DNA of 64,000 nt from the NCBI RefSeq assembly GCF_009846885.1, contig NZ_WUWM01000019.1:78533-142532 (forward strand), written 5' to 3'. Every line of letters starts with the position of its first letter. The stretch's first letter is position 1. The translations under genes and the position numbers were made by a program. Below, one piece after another: positions 8,035-16,786 of the stretch. The notes under the pieces are model-generated. The model made no database searches. It saw only the letters and a program-made list of their open reading frames with translations, and was not told the origin of the DNA. Source of the DNA: Paenibacillus puerhi. GTDB lineage: Bacteria; Bacillota; Bacilli; Paenibacillales; NBRC-103111.

Positions 8035-9546
8035 TTGAGAATTACCAATATGCTTCATTTTTCAGAATATCACCGGTTTGTGGTTGTTCGGGACTTTGCC
8101 TTAAGCAGCCTGGATTATAAAATGCTGACGGCGATGTATCAGCCTATGATCGGCGGTTATGCGATAAGCCTGTATCAGACGCTGTATCATCAACTCCCGG
8201 GGGATAGAACGGGTTGTTCGGATATCGAACAGCAGAGACGGCTGTTTCTGACACTAGAGCTGGAGGCCGGCGAACGGGGCCGGAAATGGCTGATCGAGCA
8301 GTCATCCAAGCTGGAGGCTGTCGGATTGCTGAGAACTTCCCGCAGATTTGCCGCGGCTTCGGAAGATTATGTGTACGAGTACGAATTGTTTCAGCCTCTT
8401 TCGCCGGGAGAATTTTTCAAGAACCATCATTTGACCCTGCTGCTGAGGGATAAGGTCGGTAAATATGCGGTGTTCGCGCTCCGCGACGAGCTGATCGTGC
8501 CTGAAGCGGACGAGCTGAAGCTGGCCAATACGGAGAACATATCGGTACCGTTCTATGACTTGTTTCGTCTTAGCGCGGAGGTTGACCCGGAGCTGGAGCA
8601 GGCGTTCTTCGAATCGGCAGCGACCGTTATGGACGATCGGAAGCCCGTGGTCACGAACAAAGGGTTCTCGTATGCCGAGATTATTATGCGTTTTCCTCAC
8701 GATTCGGTGAACCGGGAGTATGTGGAGAGTTTGAAGTACGAGCCGGAGCAATTGGCGACGATCAATTACGTAGCCAGGAAATACGGACTATACTTAACGG
8801 ATGTTTGCAAGCTGCTCGATGAGGACGGCGTCTTCGAAGAGGGAGGACAGCTTGTGCTCGAGCTGCTTCAGCACCGGGCCAATCAGGTATTCCGCCAGGA
8901 TAAGAAGCGCAGCGAGGACCGTGTAAGGTGGATGGCGAAGCTGCCTGGCAGGGGGGAGACCGCTGGTGGCGGCATGTCAGGTGAGGAAGAGGGGCAGAGC
9001 AAGGACAAGCCCGTCGAAATGGCTTTTTATCTGGATGTGCCGGATTTGTTTCAAGGTGAGTGCAATCAGCATCAATACAATTACATTCTGCGCAATGAGC
9101 CGTATACGTTCCTGCTCGAGAAGATTTTTTCGCGGGGAACGGTGCCTGACGGTTTGCTGGACACCCTGTCCCGGGTGGAGCTGAACTACGGGCTGCACGA
9201 GGAAGTGATTAACGTGCTGATTCATTTTATTTATATTACGAAGCGTTCCTGGTCCAAAAAATACATGGAGGCCATCGTCACCGATATGCTGGGCAAGCAG
9301 GTTGGCTCGTTCGAGCAGGCTGTCCAGTATGTACGGGAGCAGATGGAATATAGCGAGAAAAAGGCGCGCGCGGCCAAGCCGGCTTTCGGCGGCTCGTCGT
9401 CAGGGACAAGCAGAGGACGGAGCGGAGCCAGGCAGAAGCCGGTGATCCCTGTGGTCCAGGATGGGACGAAGTCCTCCAGGGTGTTGTCGGCAGCCGAACG
9501 CGAGGAACTTCGTAGGAAGGCGCTCCTGCTGGACGGCAAGATGTAG
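8035..9546 (+). CDS. dnaB: Replication initiation and membrane attachment protein DnaB
   Basis: A 503-residue helicase-loading protein of the Bacillus DnaB type (not the helicase). With DnaD and DnaI it brings the replicative helicase to oriC and restart sites. The N-terminal DDBH1 winged-helix region (LDYKMLTAMYQPMIGGYAISLYQTLYHQL, residues 25-53) and a C-terminal DDBH2 region (about residues 345-455) are recognisable. A basic tail rich in Ser, Gly and Arg follows. The TTG at 8035 (GGATGGGG about 10 bases upstream) is the likely start; an ATG lies five codons later. dnaI follows after 145 bases, the usual order. Confidence 0.88.
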   Translation: MRITNMLHFSEYHRFVVVRDFALSSLDYKMLTAMYQPMIGGYAISLYQTLYHQLPGDRTGCSDIEQQRRLFLTLELEAGERGRKWLIEQSSKLEAVGLLRTSRRFAAASEDYVYEYELFQPLSPGEFFKNHHLTLLLRDKVGKYAVFALRDELIVPEADELKLANTENISVPFYDLFRLSAEVDPELEQAFFESAATVMDDRKPVVTNKGFSYAEIIMRFPHDSVNREYVESLKYEPEQLATINYVARKYGLYLTDVCKLLDEDGVFEEGGQLVLELLQHRANQVFRQDKKRSEDRVRWMAKLPGRGETAGGGMSGEEEGQSKDKPVEMAFYLDVPDLFQGECNQHQYNYILRNEPYTFLLEKIFSRGTVPDGLLDTLSRVELNYGLHEEVINVLIHFIYITKRSWSKKYMEAIVTDMLGKQVGSFEQAVQYVREQMEYSEKKARAAKPAFGGSSSGTSRGRSGARQKPVIPVVQDGTKSSRVLSAAEREELRRKALLLDGKM

Positions 9547-9691
9547 ACGGCGCGGCCCAGGTCCAAGTCCCGAGGTCCGAGGCGAACCCGACAAACCGGC
9601 AAGGGGAAGCGGGACGTCAGGGAGGACGGACAGGAAGGCTGCCGCATAGGAATGATGGCTTCAATTGCTTCATGGGGAGGTGCGGCCAGAG

Positions 9692-10666
9692 ATGGCAATG
9701 GAATCGCTGGGAGAGCTGCTTAGAGGAATGCCGGGCCGCAAGCTGCTGCAGCAGGCGGAGGAAAAAGCCCGGGAGATCGCGTCAGATCCGCTTATCGTAA
9801 CGCTGCGGCAGAAGCACCCCGAGCTGGACAGACAAACGATCAAGCTGAACTTGAACAAGCTGCATCAATATGTGCGGGAGCATAGCAATTGCTCAAGCTG
9901 CCCCGGGCTGGATAAGTGCCCCAACGACATGGAGGGGCATTATACGATGCTGAAGGTGGAGCCTGGCGAGGATTGGACGCGGGTATATGATCACAAGGTC
10001 GCCTGTAAAAAATTCATCGCCCAGTCGAACCAGGACGCCATCCGCAGCCGGATACGCAGCTTCTATGTCGATGAACGGGCGCTGTCGCAAGGGTATTCTT
10101 CGCTGGAGATTCTGGATAAGGATCAGGAGCGGGAAGAAGCCGTTATGCAGGTGATGGATTATATATTGAAGGTGCGCAAGGACGGGCTGCCGCAGGAAGG
10201 CATGTACTTGAGCGGTCACCTGGGTACGGGCAAGACGTTCCTGATGTGCTATTTGCTCTATGAGCTGGCCAAGGACGGATATACCGGAGCTATCGTGTAT
10301 ATGCCGGACTTTGCCGAGGATTTGAAATCGATGTTTCAAGACCCGTTGAAGCTGAAGGAAACGATCGATGCGCTGAAGGAAACCGATCTGCTGATCTTCG
10401 ACGATATTGGGGCGGAAAATTTGAATCCTTGGCTGCGCGATCATGTGATGGGAGCGATCCTGAACTACCGGATGAATCGCAAGCCGACCTTCTTTACGTC
10501 CAATCACGATCTGGACGCCCTAGAGAAGCACTTCAGCTTCACCAGCAAGGACGGGGATGAGGAGTTCAAGGGGCGGCGGATTATGGACCGGATCCGTCCG
10601 TTCGTGGAGGTCGTGGAGGTTAACGGTTATAACAAGCGCGGTGCAGGACGCGGGAGCCAGCAGTAA
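9692..10666 (+). CDS. dnaI: Primosomal helicase loader DnaI
   Basis: A 324-residue AAA+ ATPase that loads the replicative helicase. The N-terminal zinc-binding region has CSSCPGLDKC with a further Cys in VACKKF. The AAA+ core shows Walker A GHLGTGKTF, Walker B LLIFDDIGAE, sensor 1 FFTSNHDLDALEKHF and an arginine-finger region RIMDRIRPF. The ATG at 9692 is 9 bases after GGGGAGGTG; a second ATG two codons later is possible. Cotranscription with dnaB is likely, since no terminator is seen between them. A terminator ends the operon. Confidence 0.92.
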   Translation: MAMESLGELLRGMPGRKLLQQAEEKAREIASDPLIVTLRQKHPELDRQTIKLNLNKLHQYVREHSNCSSCPGLDKCPNDMEGHYTMLKVEPGEDWTRVYDHKVACKKFIAQSNQDAIRSRIRSFYVDERALSQGYSSLEILDKDQEREEAVMQVMDYILKVRKDGLPQEGMYLSGHLGTGKTFLMCYLLYELAKDGYTGAIVYMPDFAEDLKSMFQDPLKLKETIDALKETDLLIFDDIGAENLNPWLRDHVMGAILNYRMNRKPTFFTSNHDLDALEKHFSFTSKDGDEEFKGRRIMDRIRPFVEVVEVNGYNKRGAGRGSQQ

Positions 10667-10704
10667 GGGAATGCTCGGGACCGCGTTCGGACAGCACGCT
10701 GGCC

Positions 10705-10748
10705 ATACAAAAGACCGTCCGGTCAACGATCCGGACGGTCTTTTGTAT
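10705..10748. terminator. Terminator after dnaI (works on both strands)
   Basis: ATACAAAAGACCGTCCGG and CCGGACGGTCTTTTGTAT form a near-perfect 18-bp inverted repeat. It lies between dnaI and the convergent small gene. Confidence 0.85.
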
Positions 10749-10761
10749 GGGGCTGCGAACC

Positions 10762-10911
10762 TTACTTCACCACGAGTGAGATAACCGTAGCGGCAACAGC
10801 GATCACCAGCAGGACGACGAAAAATCCTGCAAAGCCCAGCGCTACATCGATAAAGTCGTTCCGTTGTTCCTCGTACACGTGCAATTCCGGATGTCTCGGA
10901 TCGTTGCTCAT
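10762..10911 (-). CDS. Small YqzM-like membrane protein
   Basis: A 49-residue protein. A polar N-terminus contains YEEQRNDFIDVALGF, followed by one transmembrane helix (AGFFVVLLVIAVAATVISLVV). The pattern of RND-(I/V)D-x-x-x-GF before a single helix resembles B. subtilis YqzM, a tiny protein of unknown function. The ATG at 10911 has a GGAGGAACTGA ribosome binding site, which makes translation credible despite the size. Confidence 0.6.
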   Translation of the reverse strand: MSNDPRHPELHVYEEQRNDFIDVALGFAGFFVVLLVIAVAATVISLVVK

Positions 10912-11090
10912 TTCAGTTCCTCCTTATCGCTTCGTGCAGGGCAGCATACAGCACATGGCCGGACTTTGTCCAGCAGCTTGCTCGACCGCACACGTCAGGC
11001 AGCTTATCGTAAGCGTATAGGGCTAGTATACCCAACTTCGCAGATTGTTGTAAAGGTTCGGAAGTGACAATTATGCAAACTTTGTCTCGG

Positions 11091-11118
11091 TTGAAAACTC
11101 GGGGCAATGTGGTATACT
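11091..11118 (+). promoter_or_regulatory. Promoter of trxA
   Basis: TTGAAA (11091-11096), 16 bases, TATACT (11113-11118), about 40 bases upstream of the trxA start codon. Confidence 0.6.
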
Positions 11119-11160
11119 TTACATGTTGATATTATCCTGCTTGAGAGGAGATTTCCCCTA

Positions 11161-11478
11161 ATGGCTATCGTAAATGTGAATGATCAATCTTTTGCCGGTG
11201 AAGTGGAAGGATCCGGTACAGTTCTTGTAGATTTCTGGGCTCCATGGTGCGGCCCTTGCAAAATGATCGCTCCGGTTCTGGAAGAGCTGGACAAGGAAAT
11301 CGGCGACAATGTAAAAATCGCCAAGGTGAACGTCGATGACAATCCGGAGTCTGCTTCCCGCTTCGGCGTTATGAGCATCCCGACGCTGATCGTCTTCAAG
11401 GATGGTCAACCGGTGGATAAGGTTGTCGGCTTCCAATCCAAGGATGCTTTGAAAAGCGTCATTAGCCGCCATCAATAA
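11161..11478 (+). CDS. trxA: Thioredoxin
   Basis: A 105-residue classical thioredoxin, a cytosolic disulfide reductase. The active site is [10 protein letters not shown] at about residues 25-34. The cis-proline is in [12 protein letters not shown] and the buried acid in VLVDFWAP. The ATG at 11161 follows GAGAGGAGA. It is a single-gene transcript with its own promoter and terminator directly upstream of uvrC, a neighbour order common in Bacillaceae and Paenibacillaceae. Confidence 0.96.
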   Translation: MAIVNVNDQSFAGEVEGSGTVLVDFWAPWCGPCKMIAPVLEELDKEIGDNVKIAKVNVDDNPESASRFGVMSIPTLIVFKDGQPVDKVVGFQSKDALKSVISRHQ

Positions 11479-11505
11479 TTGGCTGCACTCGGACGAAACA
11501 GATGT

Positions 11506-11547
11506 GAAAAAGCTCTTTTTCTGCTATGCTGAGGAAGAGCTTTTTTG
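11506..11547 (+). terminator. Terminator of trxA
   Basis: AAAAAGCTCTTT and GGAAGAGCTTTTTT form a hairpin with a T-tract. Some read-through into uvrC, which begins 28 bases later, is possible. Confidence 0.7.
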
Positions 11548-11574
11548 CTTTGTTTGGGGAGAGGAGGAATCAGA

Positions 11575-13779
11575 ATGACCGTCTCGCATGGGGACTGGAA
11601 CCCCGAGGAACGGAAGAAAATCCGGGAAGCGATCAAGACGAAGCTATCGCTCGTTCCTGAGCTGCCGGGCTGTTATTTGATGAGGAACAGGGAAGGCACG
11701 ATCATCTACGTGGGCAAGGCGAAGGTGCTCCGCAACCGTCTGCGCACTTATTTTACAGGAAGCCATACGGCCAAGACACAGCTGCTCGTTAACGATATCG
11801 TGGACTTTGAATATATAGTGACGGCCAGCAACATGGAAGCGCTCATACTGGAGTGCAACCTGATCAAGAAATATGTGCCTCGCTACAATGTACTGCTAAA
11901 GGACGATAAGTCCTTTCCGTATATCAAAATTACGCATGAAGCGCACCCTAAGCTTGAGGTGACACGACGGGTGCTCAAGGACAAGGCCAAGTATTTCGGT
12001 CCTTATCCGAATGCCTATGCGGCCCAGGAGACCAAGAAGCTGCTGGACCGGTTGTACCCGCTGCGCAAGTGCAATACGCTTCCTGACAAGGTTTGCTTGT
12101 ATTATCACCTCGGACAGTGTATCGCTCCTTGTGAATATGAGGTGGAGCAGGAAACCTACGACAAGATGGTCGGGGAGATCACCCGGTTTCTGAACGGCGG
12201 GCATGATGAGATCAAGCAGGATCTGAAACGAAAGATGCAGGAAGCGTCCGAAGAGCTGAATTTCGAACGGGCGAAGGAAATGCGCGATCAAATCATGCAT
12301 ATCGACGCTGTGATGGAAAAGCAGAAGATCACGACGACGGACAAAATGGATCGCGATGTGTTCGGCTTTGCTGTCGATAAGGGCTGGATGTGCGTGCAGA
12401 TTTTGTACATGCGCCAGGGCAAGCTGATCGAACGCCATGCGACGATGTTTCCTTATTACGGGCAGCCGTATGACGATTTCATCTCGTTCGTTACTCAGTA
12501 CTACAGCGACAATCCGGCGCTGCCGAAAGAAATCTTTTTGCCGATCAGCGCCGAAGGAAGTACCGACGATGGAGAGTTTGAGGACGGTAGAGCAAGCGAC
12601 GCAGACGAAGCAGGCGCAGCACTTGCGGAGGCGGCTGCGGGCGGGCAAGCTGCTGGACCCGGCGGACTCGGACTCAACGCCGAGACAGCTGATGCTGCTG
12701 CAGCGTTGGCGGCTGCGGAAGCCGGTGTCCTTTTCCTTGCCGATGAGGATGCGATCGGCGCTGCCGAAGCGCACTCCGATATGGCGGCTGCTGTCGGGGA
12801 CGGGGGGATTGCCGAAGCGAAGTCGGATGTGAAGGAAGCGCTGGAGAGCTGGCTGAAGGTACGCGTCCATATGCCGCGCCGCGGCCTGAAGAAAAACATG
12901 GTGGAGATGGCCGGCGATAATGCGAGGGTGGCGCTGGAAGAGAAGTTCAAGCTGATCGAGAGGGATGCCGAGCGGACGATCAAAGCCGTCGAGAACCTCG
13001 GGCAGTACCTGGGGACCGGCACTATTCACCGGATCGAGGCATTCGATAACTCCAATATTCAAGGCTCGGACCCGGTCTCCGCGATGGTGGTGTTCACCGA
13101 CGGCAAGCCGGACCGCAAGGAATACCGCAAGTATAAGATTAAGACCGTGCAAGGACCCGACGATTATGAGACGATGCGGGAGGTCGTTCGCAGGCGCTAT
13201 GAGCGCGTCCTGAAGGAAGGGCTGCAGCTGCCGGATCTCATCGTCATCGACGGAGGCCGGGGGCATCTGGCGGCTGCCATCGACGTGCTGGAGAACGAGT
13301 TGGGCCTCTACCTGCCCGTGTGCGGGCTGGTCAAGGACGCGAAGCATAAGACGGCGCAGTTGCTCATTGGCGACCCGGCGGAGGTCGTTCCGCTGCCGCG
13401 CGACAGTCAGGAGTTTTACCTGCTGCAGCGCATCCAGGACGAGGTTCACCGCTTCGCGATTACGTTCCACCGCGAGACGCGGGCCAAGTCGATGACCGTC
13501 TCCACGCTTGACTCGATTACGGGCATCGGGGAAAAACGGCGCAAGGCGCTGCTCAAGCACTTCGGCTCGCTGAAAAAAATCAAAGAGGCCGAAGTCGCCG
13601 ACTTCAAGCCTCTGGGTATCGGAGAGAAGCTCGCTCTCCATATCTTGAGCTCGCTGAATGGCCCCGGCGACGCCGAGTCCGCAGGTGCCGCCGAGTCCGA
13701 AGGCGGGGCAGGAACCGAAGCCGGGTACTCCGAGGAAGCAGGAGAAGCCGGCGGTTTGGAGAACGCTCGGCTGATCTAG
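11575..13779 (+). CDS. uvrC: Excinuclease ABC subunit C with a large Ala-rich insertion
   Basis: A 734-residue nucleotide-excision-repair nuclease that cuts on both sides of UvrB-bound lesions. The GIY-YIG domain starts at about residue 22 ([20 protein letters not shown]), a Cys-rich stretch follows ([21 protein letters not shown]), and the UvrB-binding UVR motif is at about 205-240. The RNase H-like domain has [20 protein letters not shown] and VIDGGRGHL, and the tail has helix-hairpin-helix motifs ([18 protein letters not shown]). Known UvrC proteins have about 600 residues. The excess is a roughly 90-residue low-complexity Ala/Gly/Glu/Asp insertion (nt about 12549-12840) between the UVR region and the C-terminal nuclease, plus a 40-residue acidic tail. 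ATG at 11575 has GAGAGGAGGAA. Confidence 0.93.
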   Translation: MTVSHGDWNPEERKKIREAIKTKLSLVPELPGCYLMRNREGTIIYVGKAKVLRNRLRTYFTGSHTAKTQLLVNDIVDFEYIVTASNMEALILECNLIKKYVPRYNVLLKDDKSFPYIKITHEAHPKLEVTRRVLKDKAKYFGPYPNAYAAQETKKLLDRLYPLRKCNTLPDKVCLYYHLGQCIAPCEYEVEQETYDKMVGEITRFLNGGHDEIKQDLKRKMQEASEELNFERAKEMRDQIMHIDAVMEKQKITTTDKMDRDVFGFAVDKGWMCVQILYMRQGKLIERHATMFPYYGQPYDDFISFVTQYYSDNPALPKEIFLPISAEGSTDDGEFEDGRASDADEAGAALAEAAAGGQAAGPGGLGLNAETADAAAALAAAEAGVLFLADEDAIGAAEAHSDMAAAVGDGGIAEAKSDVKEALESWLKVRVHMPRRGLKKNMVEMAGDNARVALEEKFKLIERDAERTIKAVENLGQYLGTGTIHRIEAFDNSNIQGSDPVSAMVVFTDGKPDRKEYRKYKIKTVQGPDDYETMREVVRRRYERVLKEGLQLPDLIVIDGGRGHLAAAIDVLENELGLYLPVCGLVKDAKHKTAQLLIGDPAEVVPLPRDSQEFYLLQRIQDEVHRFAITFHRETRAKSMTVSTLDSITGIGEKRRKALLKHFGSLKKIKEAEVADFKPLGIGEKLALHILSSLNGPGDAESAGAAESEGGAGTEAGYSEEAGEAGGLENARLI

Positions 13780-13783
13780 CGAA

Positions 13784-13814
13784 AAGACCCTGGTAAATGC
13801 CCCAGGGTCTCTTC
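13784..13814 (+). terminator. Possible terminator of uvrC
   Basis: AGACCCTGG (13785-13793) pairs with CCAGGGTCT (13802-13810). The plus-strand T-tract is poor, so efficiency is uncertain. Confidence 0.5.
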
Positions 13815-14596
13815 GTGCTTCCGCTGAAAAGAGGGTTTACGTCGCGGATGGGAAGATGCAGGGAGTAGGGTGAGGGCGGAGGAGAAGGCGGAGGCGGAGA
13901 AGAAGGCAAGGTCGGAGAAGAAAGAGAAAGAGAAGAGTAAAGGGAAAGAGAAGGCGGAGCAAAAATAGAGAAAGAGGCCGCGCCGTACGTTTGCTGCTAA
14001 GGAAACCAGAAGCCTGCGAATGCGCAGCTTTTCCGCTACAAACACGTGTTCGATTCGGAATTCATACCAATATACAGTTTTTTTAGCCAATATGACTATT
14101 CAGCGTAAAAGGGAGTAGAATACCTGTATATTTGCAGGCTCTCCGCCTCCCGGGAGAAAAAAAGGAAAAAAGCCTGCAGATTTGTAGGCTTTTTCTTTTC
14201 CCGGTCAAAGAAGCCGTTAGAACGCGCACAAGCAGTATCGGGCCGTTAACCGCTGCCTCTCAGGAAGAACCTGTCATCGGTTCTTAATTCCCGTCAAGAC
14301 TTCGCGACCGGTGCATGAGAGCCGAGCCAGCTATACCCCGAGAGTGGTACTAGAGCAAGGCTAAGTCTCGACAACCTGCCTAATCTCCGCTAATGTCTCG
14401 TGGACATACTTAAGTCTGTTACTGGGTTGGGAGCGATTAACAAAGAAGCGGAATCCGGAGGCTACGAGGCGTGCTACTACAGCGATTCATTCTGCCTTGT
14501 TACTCGGCTCTGTTTCCGTCACATCGTCGCGCCCAGGGCTACCCGCCACCGTCGCCCTAGCCCCCCGCCCCACCGGCGGGGGACTGGCGCTGCGTC
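13815..14596. other. Gene-poor stretch of about 780 bases
   Basis: I see no credible gene. It holds a purine-rich tract on the plus strand (13870-13970), a hairpin AGCCTGCA / TGTAGGCT followed by a T-rich tract (14168-14200), a second small hairpin AAGAACC / GGTTCTT near 14262-14283, and a GC-rich palindrome at 14563-14582 that may end the minus-strand protease gene. The part from 14211 to 14420 has several short inverted repeats and could encode an untranslated RNA, but matches no RNA family I recognise. Confidence 0.4.
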
Positions 14597-16225
14597 TCAA
14601 GGATAGCGAGTGGACGGCAGCGAAGGAGGGCGGCGCTTGATCCGCCGATGGATCGCATAGAGCAGCCAACCGGCAGCTGCAGGGACGAGAAAGTATATAA
14701 ATCCTACGACTGCCTGCCGGGCGTCTCCATTGTAAACGAGCGACAGACCCATCAGGATGCTATCCATCGAAGCATGGGCGAAGACGACGGTTAGGAAGCC
14801 GTAACGCAGGAAGGCATATCCGAAGGCAATGCCTAGTACCGTCACCTCGATCAGTCGTGTATAGACGGGATAGATCGGATACTGCGTATGGCTCATCGCC
14901 CAGATAACGCTGGGGACCAGCACGGAGACGAACGGGCTGCGCGTCAGACGCAGCATCAGCGATACCCCTAGCAGGCGATAGATCGCTTCTTCGGAGATAG
15001 CTGCGGACCATGCGAGCAGCGGGAACCATTCGGGATGCAGCATATTGTAGACGGAGTCGGCGGGGTCGTTGACGGCCCAAACGTCGAACAGCGCAGAAGC
15101 TCCCAGAAATAACGCCTGCTGGATGCCGAGAATAAACAACCCGAGGATGTAGCCGTCCTTCATGGAGCGCTTCGCCTGTTCGCCGAAATCGAGATCCCGC
15201 CAGACCGGCCAGGGGCGGACGCCGCGGTTCTGCGTGAGCTTGCCTCCCGCGAGCAAAGCGAAATACGTGGATACCGCCATCAGCGTCACATAGACATTGG
15301 TGATCCAGAGATACAAGACGGCGCCAGGCTCGGAAGGCCCGCTGCCGTGCATACTGCGGAAAGCGGGCAGCATGTTGTAATTGTTCAGCACATACACGGC
15401 CAGAAAGACCAGGGACAGCACGAGGCCGCGGGCAAAGTTAATTTGGCGCCGGTTCCGAATCACGATGACCAGTGCTGCAAACGCCATCGCCAGCGAAGCC
15501 AGCATGCTGATCCGCGTCATGAGGCCGGATCGCTCATCTTGGGCGGTTTGCCAGCTTATGAAGCTGTCGGGAGGAGGGAAGAGCGGCCGGAACGCGGTAA
15601 CTTGGCCGTTCGCTGTCTGCAGCCGAAGCTCAAGCGCGGCTTCGCCGATCCGCTCCGTTCGGCTAACGTAGGCGAGCTCCGGCGAACCTTCTCCGCTAAT
15701 CCCGCTACGCACGGTAAAGTCGGCCGGGTCGAAGCCCATATCCCGTAGAGTCTCGGCAGCCGCTGATGCGGAATCGTTTGCCCGCGACGGCAAAGTCCCG
15801 GTCTTGGCGGCAGCCGATTTGTGAGCGCTGAAGCTGAATACCTCGCGATTCGTAAAGTTGATGCCGACGTAATAGGTAAAGGCTCCGTCACGGATTTCCA
15901 CCTCGTAGAAATCGATCGGGAAACGGCTTGCATATTTCTTGCGGTATTCCTTGCCAAGATCTGCTTGCTGCAAATAGCCGCTGCGGCTTGTGGCTGACTG
16001 GAAAAGGGTATGAGTCGTGCGCTCTTCCGACAGACCAAACCGTTTCTCGATGAAGGCAACGGCTGTCTCCTCGGCTTCCTGCTTGCTGATAGCCGGGACG
16101 GAGAGCTTGACCTCCTCCTCGGAAGGGGGCTTGGTGAACAGCGGAGCCGCGTAGGACAAGCCGAAGTAGAGCAGGAGGCCGATAACCGCGAGCAGCAGCG
16201 GGGGGCGTTGGTAGAAAGTAGGCAT
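14597..16225 (-). CDS. CPBP-family intramembrane metalloprotease
   Basis: A 542-residue multi-pass membrane protein. After a first transmembrane helix there is an extracytoplasmic region of about 200 residues (roughly 35-235), then about eight further helices. The C-terminal CPBP (Abi, CaaX-protease-like) domain shows motif 1 SEEAIYRLLGVSL (glutamates), motif 2 MSHTQYPIYP (histidine) and motif 3 FAHASMDSILMG. These residues ligand the active-site zinc. The large soluble N-terminal region makes it longer than most CPBP proteins. The ATG at 16225 has an AAGGAGTG ribosome binding site. The substrate is unknown. Confidence 0.85.
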   Translation of the reverse strand: MPTFYQRPPLLLAVIGLLLYFGLSYAAPLFTKPPSEEEVKLSVPAISKQEAEETAVAFIEKRFGLSEERTTHTLFQSATSRSGYLQQADLGKEYRKKYASRFPIDFYEVEIRDGAFTYYVGINFTNREVFSFSAHKSAAAKTGTLPSRANDSASAAAETLRDMGFDPADFTVRSGISGEGSPELAYVSRTERIGEAALELRLQTANGQVTAFRPLFPPPDSFISWQTAQDERSGLMTRISMLASLAMAFAALVIVIRNRRQINFARGLVLSLVFLAVYVLNNYNMLPAFRSMHGSGPSEPGAVLYLWITNVYVTLMAVSTYFALLAGGKLTQNRGVRPWPVWRDLDFGEQAKRSMKDGYILGLFILGIQQALFLGASALFDVWAVNDPADSVYNMLHPEWFPLLAWSAAISEEAIYRLLGVSLMLRLTRSPFVSVLVPSVIWAMSHTQYPIYPVYTRLIEVTVLGIAFGYAFLRYGFLTVVFAHASMDSILMGLSLVYNGDARQAVVGFIYFLVPAAAGWLLYAIHRRIKRRPPSLPSTRYP

Positions 16226-16521
16226 GGCGCACTCCTTGTCCGATTGAAGTCTCCCTATGGGGCTATTTCCGAAATCCTCGTTTCCGTACGATGCGGCTTA
16301 TGGTGAACGCGGTGCCGAAATGTCGGATTCACCCTCGCCGAGCAGGTTTGCACCTGCCTTTGTATTGTATTCGCAAGGATTCGTATCCATGCTTCCGGGT
16401 AATATCATGATAACATGCGTAAGAGACGGAAAAAACAAGAGAACGCAAGCGCTGGCTCCATGGGATCGCTTACATATGCCAGGAAGCTTGGTTTATCCCT
16501 GGAAACCCGTTAAAAACAGCT

Positions 16522-16550
16522 TTGTACTTCCAACCAAACACGCTTATAAT
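16522..16550 (+). promoter_or_regulatory. Promoter of the riboswitch-ktrBA transcript
   Basis: TTGTAC (16522-16527), 17 bases, TATAAT (16545-16550), directly upstream of the riboswitch. The gap before it (16226-16521) has no gene. Confidence 0.7.
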
Positions 16551-16585
16551 TCATTCATATCAATTGAATAGAAAGCCGAATTTCG

Positions 16586-16712
16586 AATCGCGTTTCGAAA
16601 ACGGGGGAACCATGAATCATAGGGGTGAATTCCGTGCTTGGCCGATCCGGCCGCATGGATAGGGTGCCTGTACATCCGAATCCGTCAGCTAACCTCGTAG
16701 GCTTATTGCAGG
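16586..16712 (+). ncRNA. c-di-AMP riboswitch (ydaO-yuaA class)
   Basis: The hallmark elements appear in order: GGGGGAACCA, then AGGGGTGAAT, a variable hairpin (GGCCGATCCGGCC), TAGGGTGCC, and CCGTCAGCTAACCTCGTAGG. This class senses cyclic di-AMP and usually turns genes off when the ligand is bound. It is followed by a terminator hairpin and then ktrB. In B. subtilis the same class controls ktrAB, so the target fits. Confidence 0.92.
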
Positions 16713-16727
16713 AACCTTGTACACATG

Positions 16728-16752
16728 GCACTGGGTTTCCCGTGCTTTTTTT
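16728..16752 (+). terminator. Expression-platform terminator of the c-di-AMP riboswitch
   Basis: GCAC-T-GGG, loop TTT, CCC-GTGC, then seven T. It lies between the aptamer and ktrB and would stop transcription when c-di-AMP is bound. Confidence 0.75.
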
Positions 16753-16786
16753 GTTGTTCACAAAAGACGATGAGGTGGCCGATGCG

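Noticed and set aside
11896..13641. 581-residue open frame antisense to uvrC
   Set aside because: Shadow of a high-GC coding region; no ribosome binding site and no recognisable domain.
13776..14090. 104-residue minus-strand ORF beginning MAKKTVYWYEF
   Set aside because: Low-complexity Phe/Ser middle derived from a purine-rich tract, no ribosome binding site, and overlaps the uvrC end and a hairpin.
14336..14380. Sequence GAGAGTGGTACTAGAGC resembling the T-box motif, with CGAGA/TCTCG arms
   Set aside because: No Stem I or specifier loop features, no antiterminator pair that includes the terminator, and no downstream gene on the plus strand.
14400..14606. 68-residue ORF in the gene-poor stretch
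   Set aside because: Starts without a binding site and its second half is compositional noise overlapping the protease gene end.
16257..16571. 104-residue plus-strand ORF upstream of ktrB
   Set aside because: It runs through the ktrB promoter into the riboswitch start and has no binding site or homology that I recognise.
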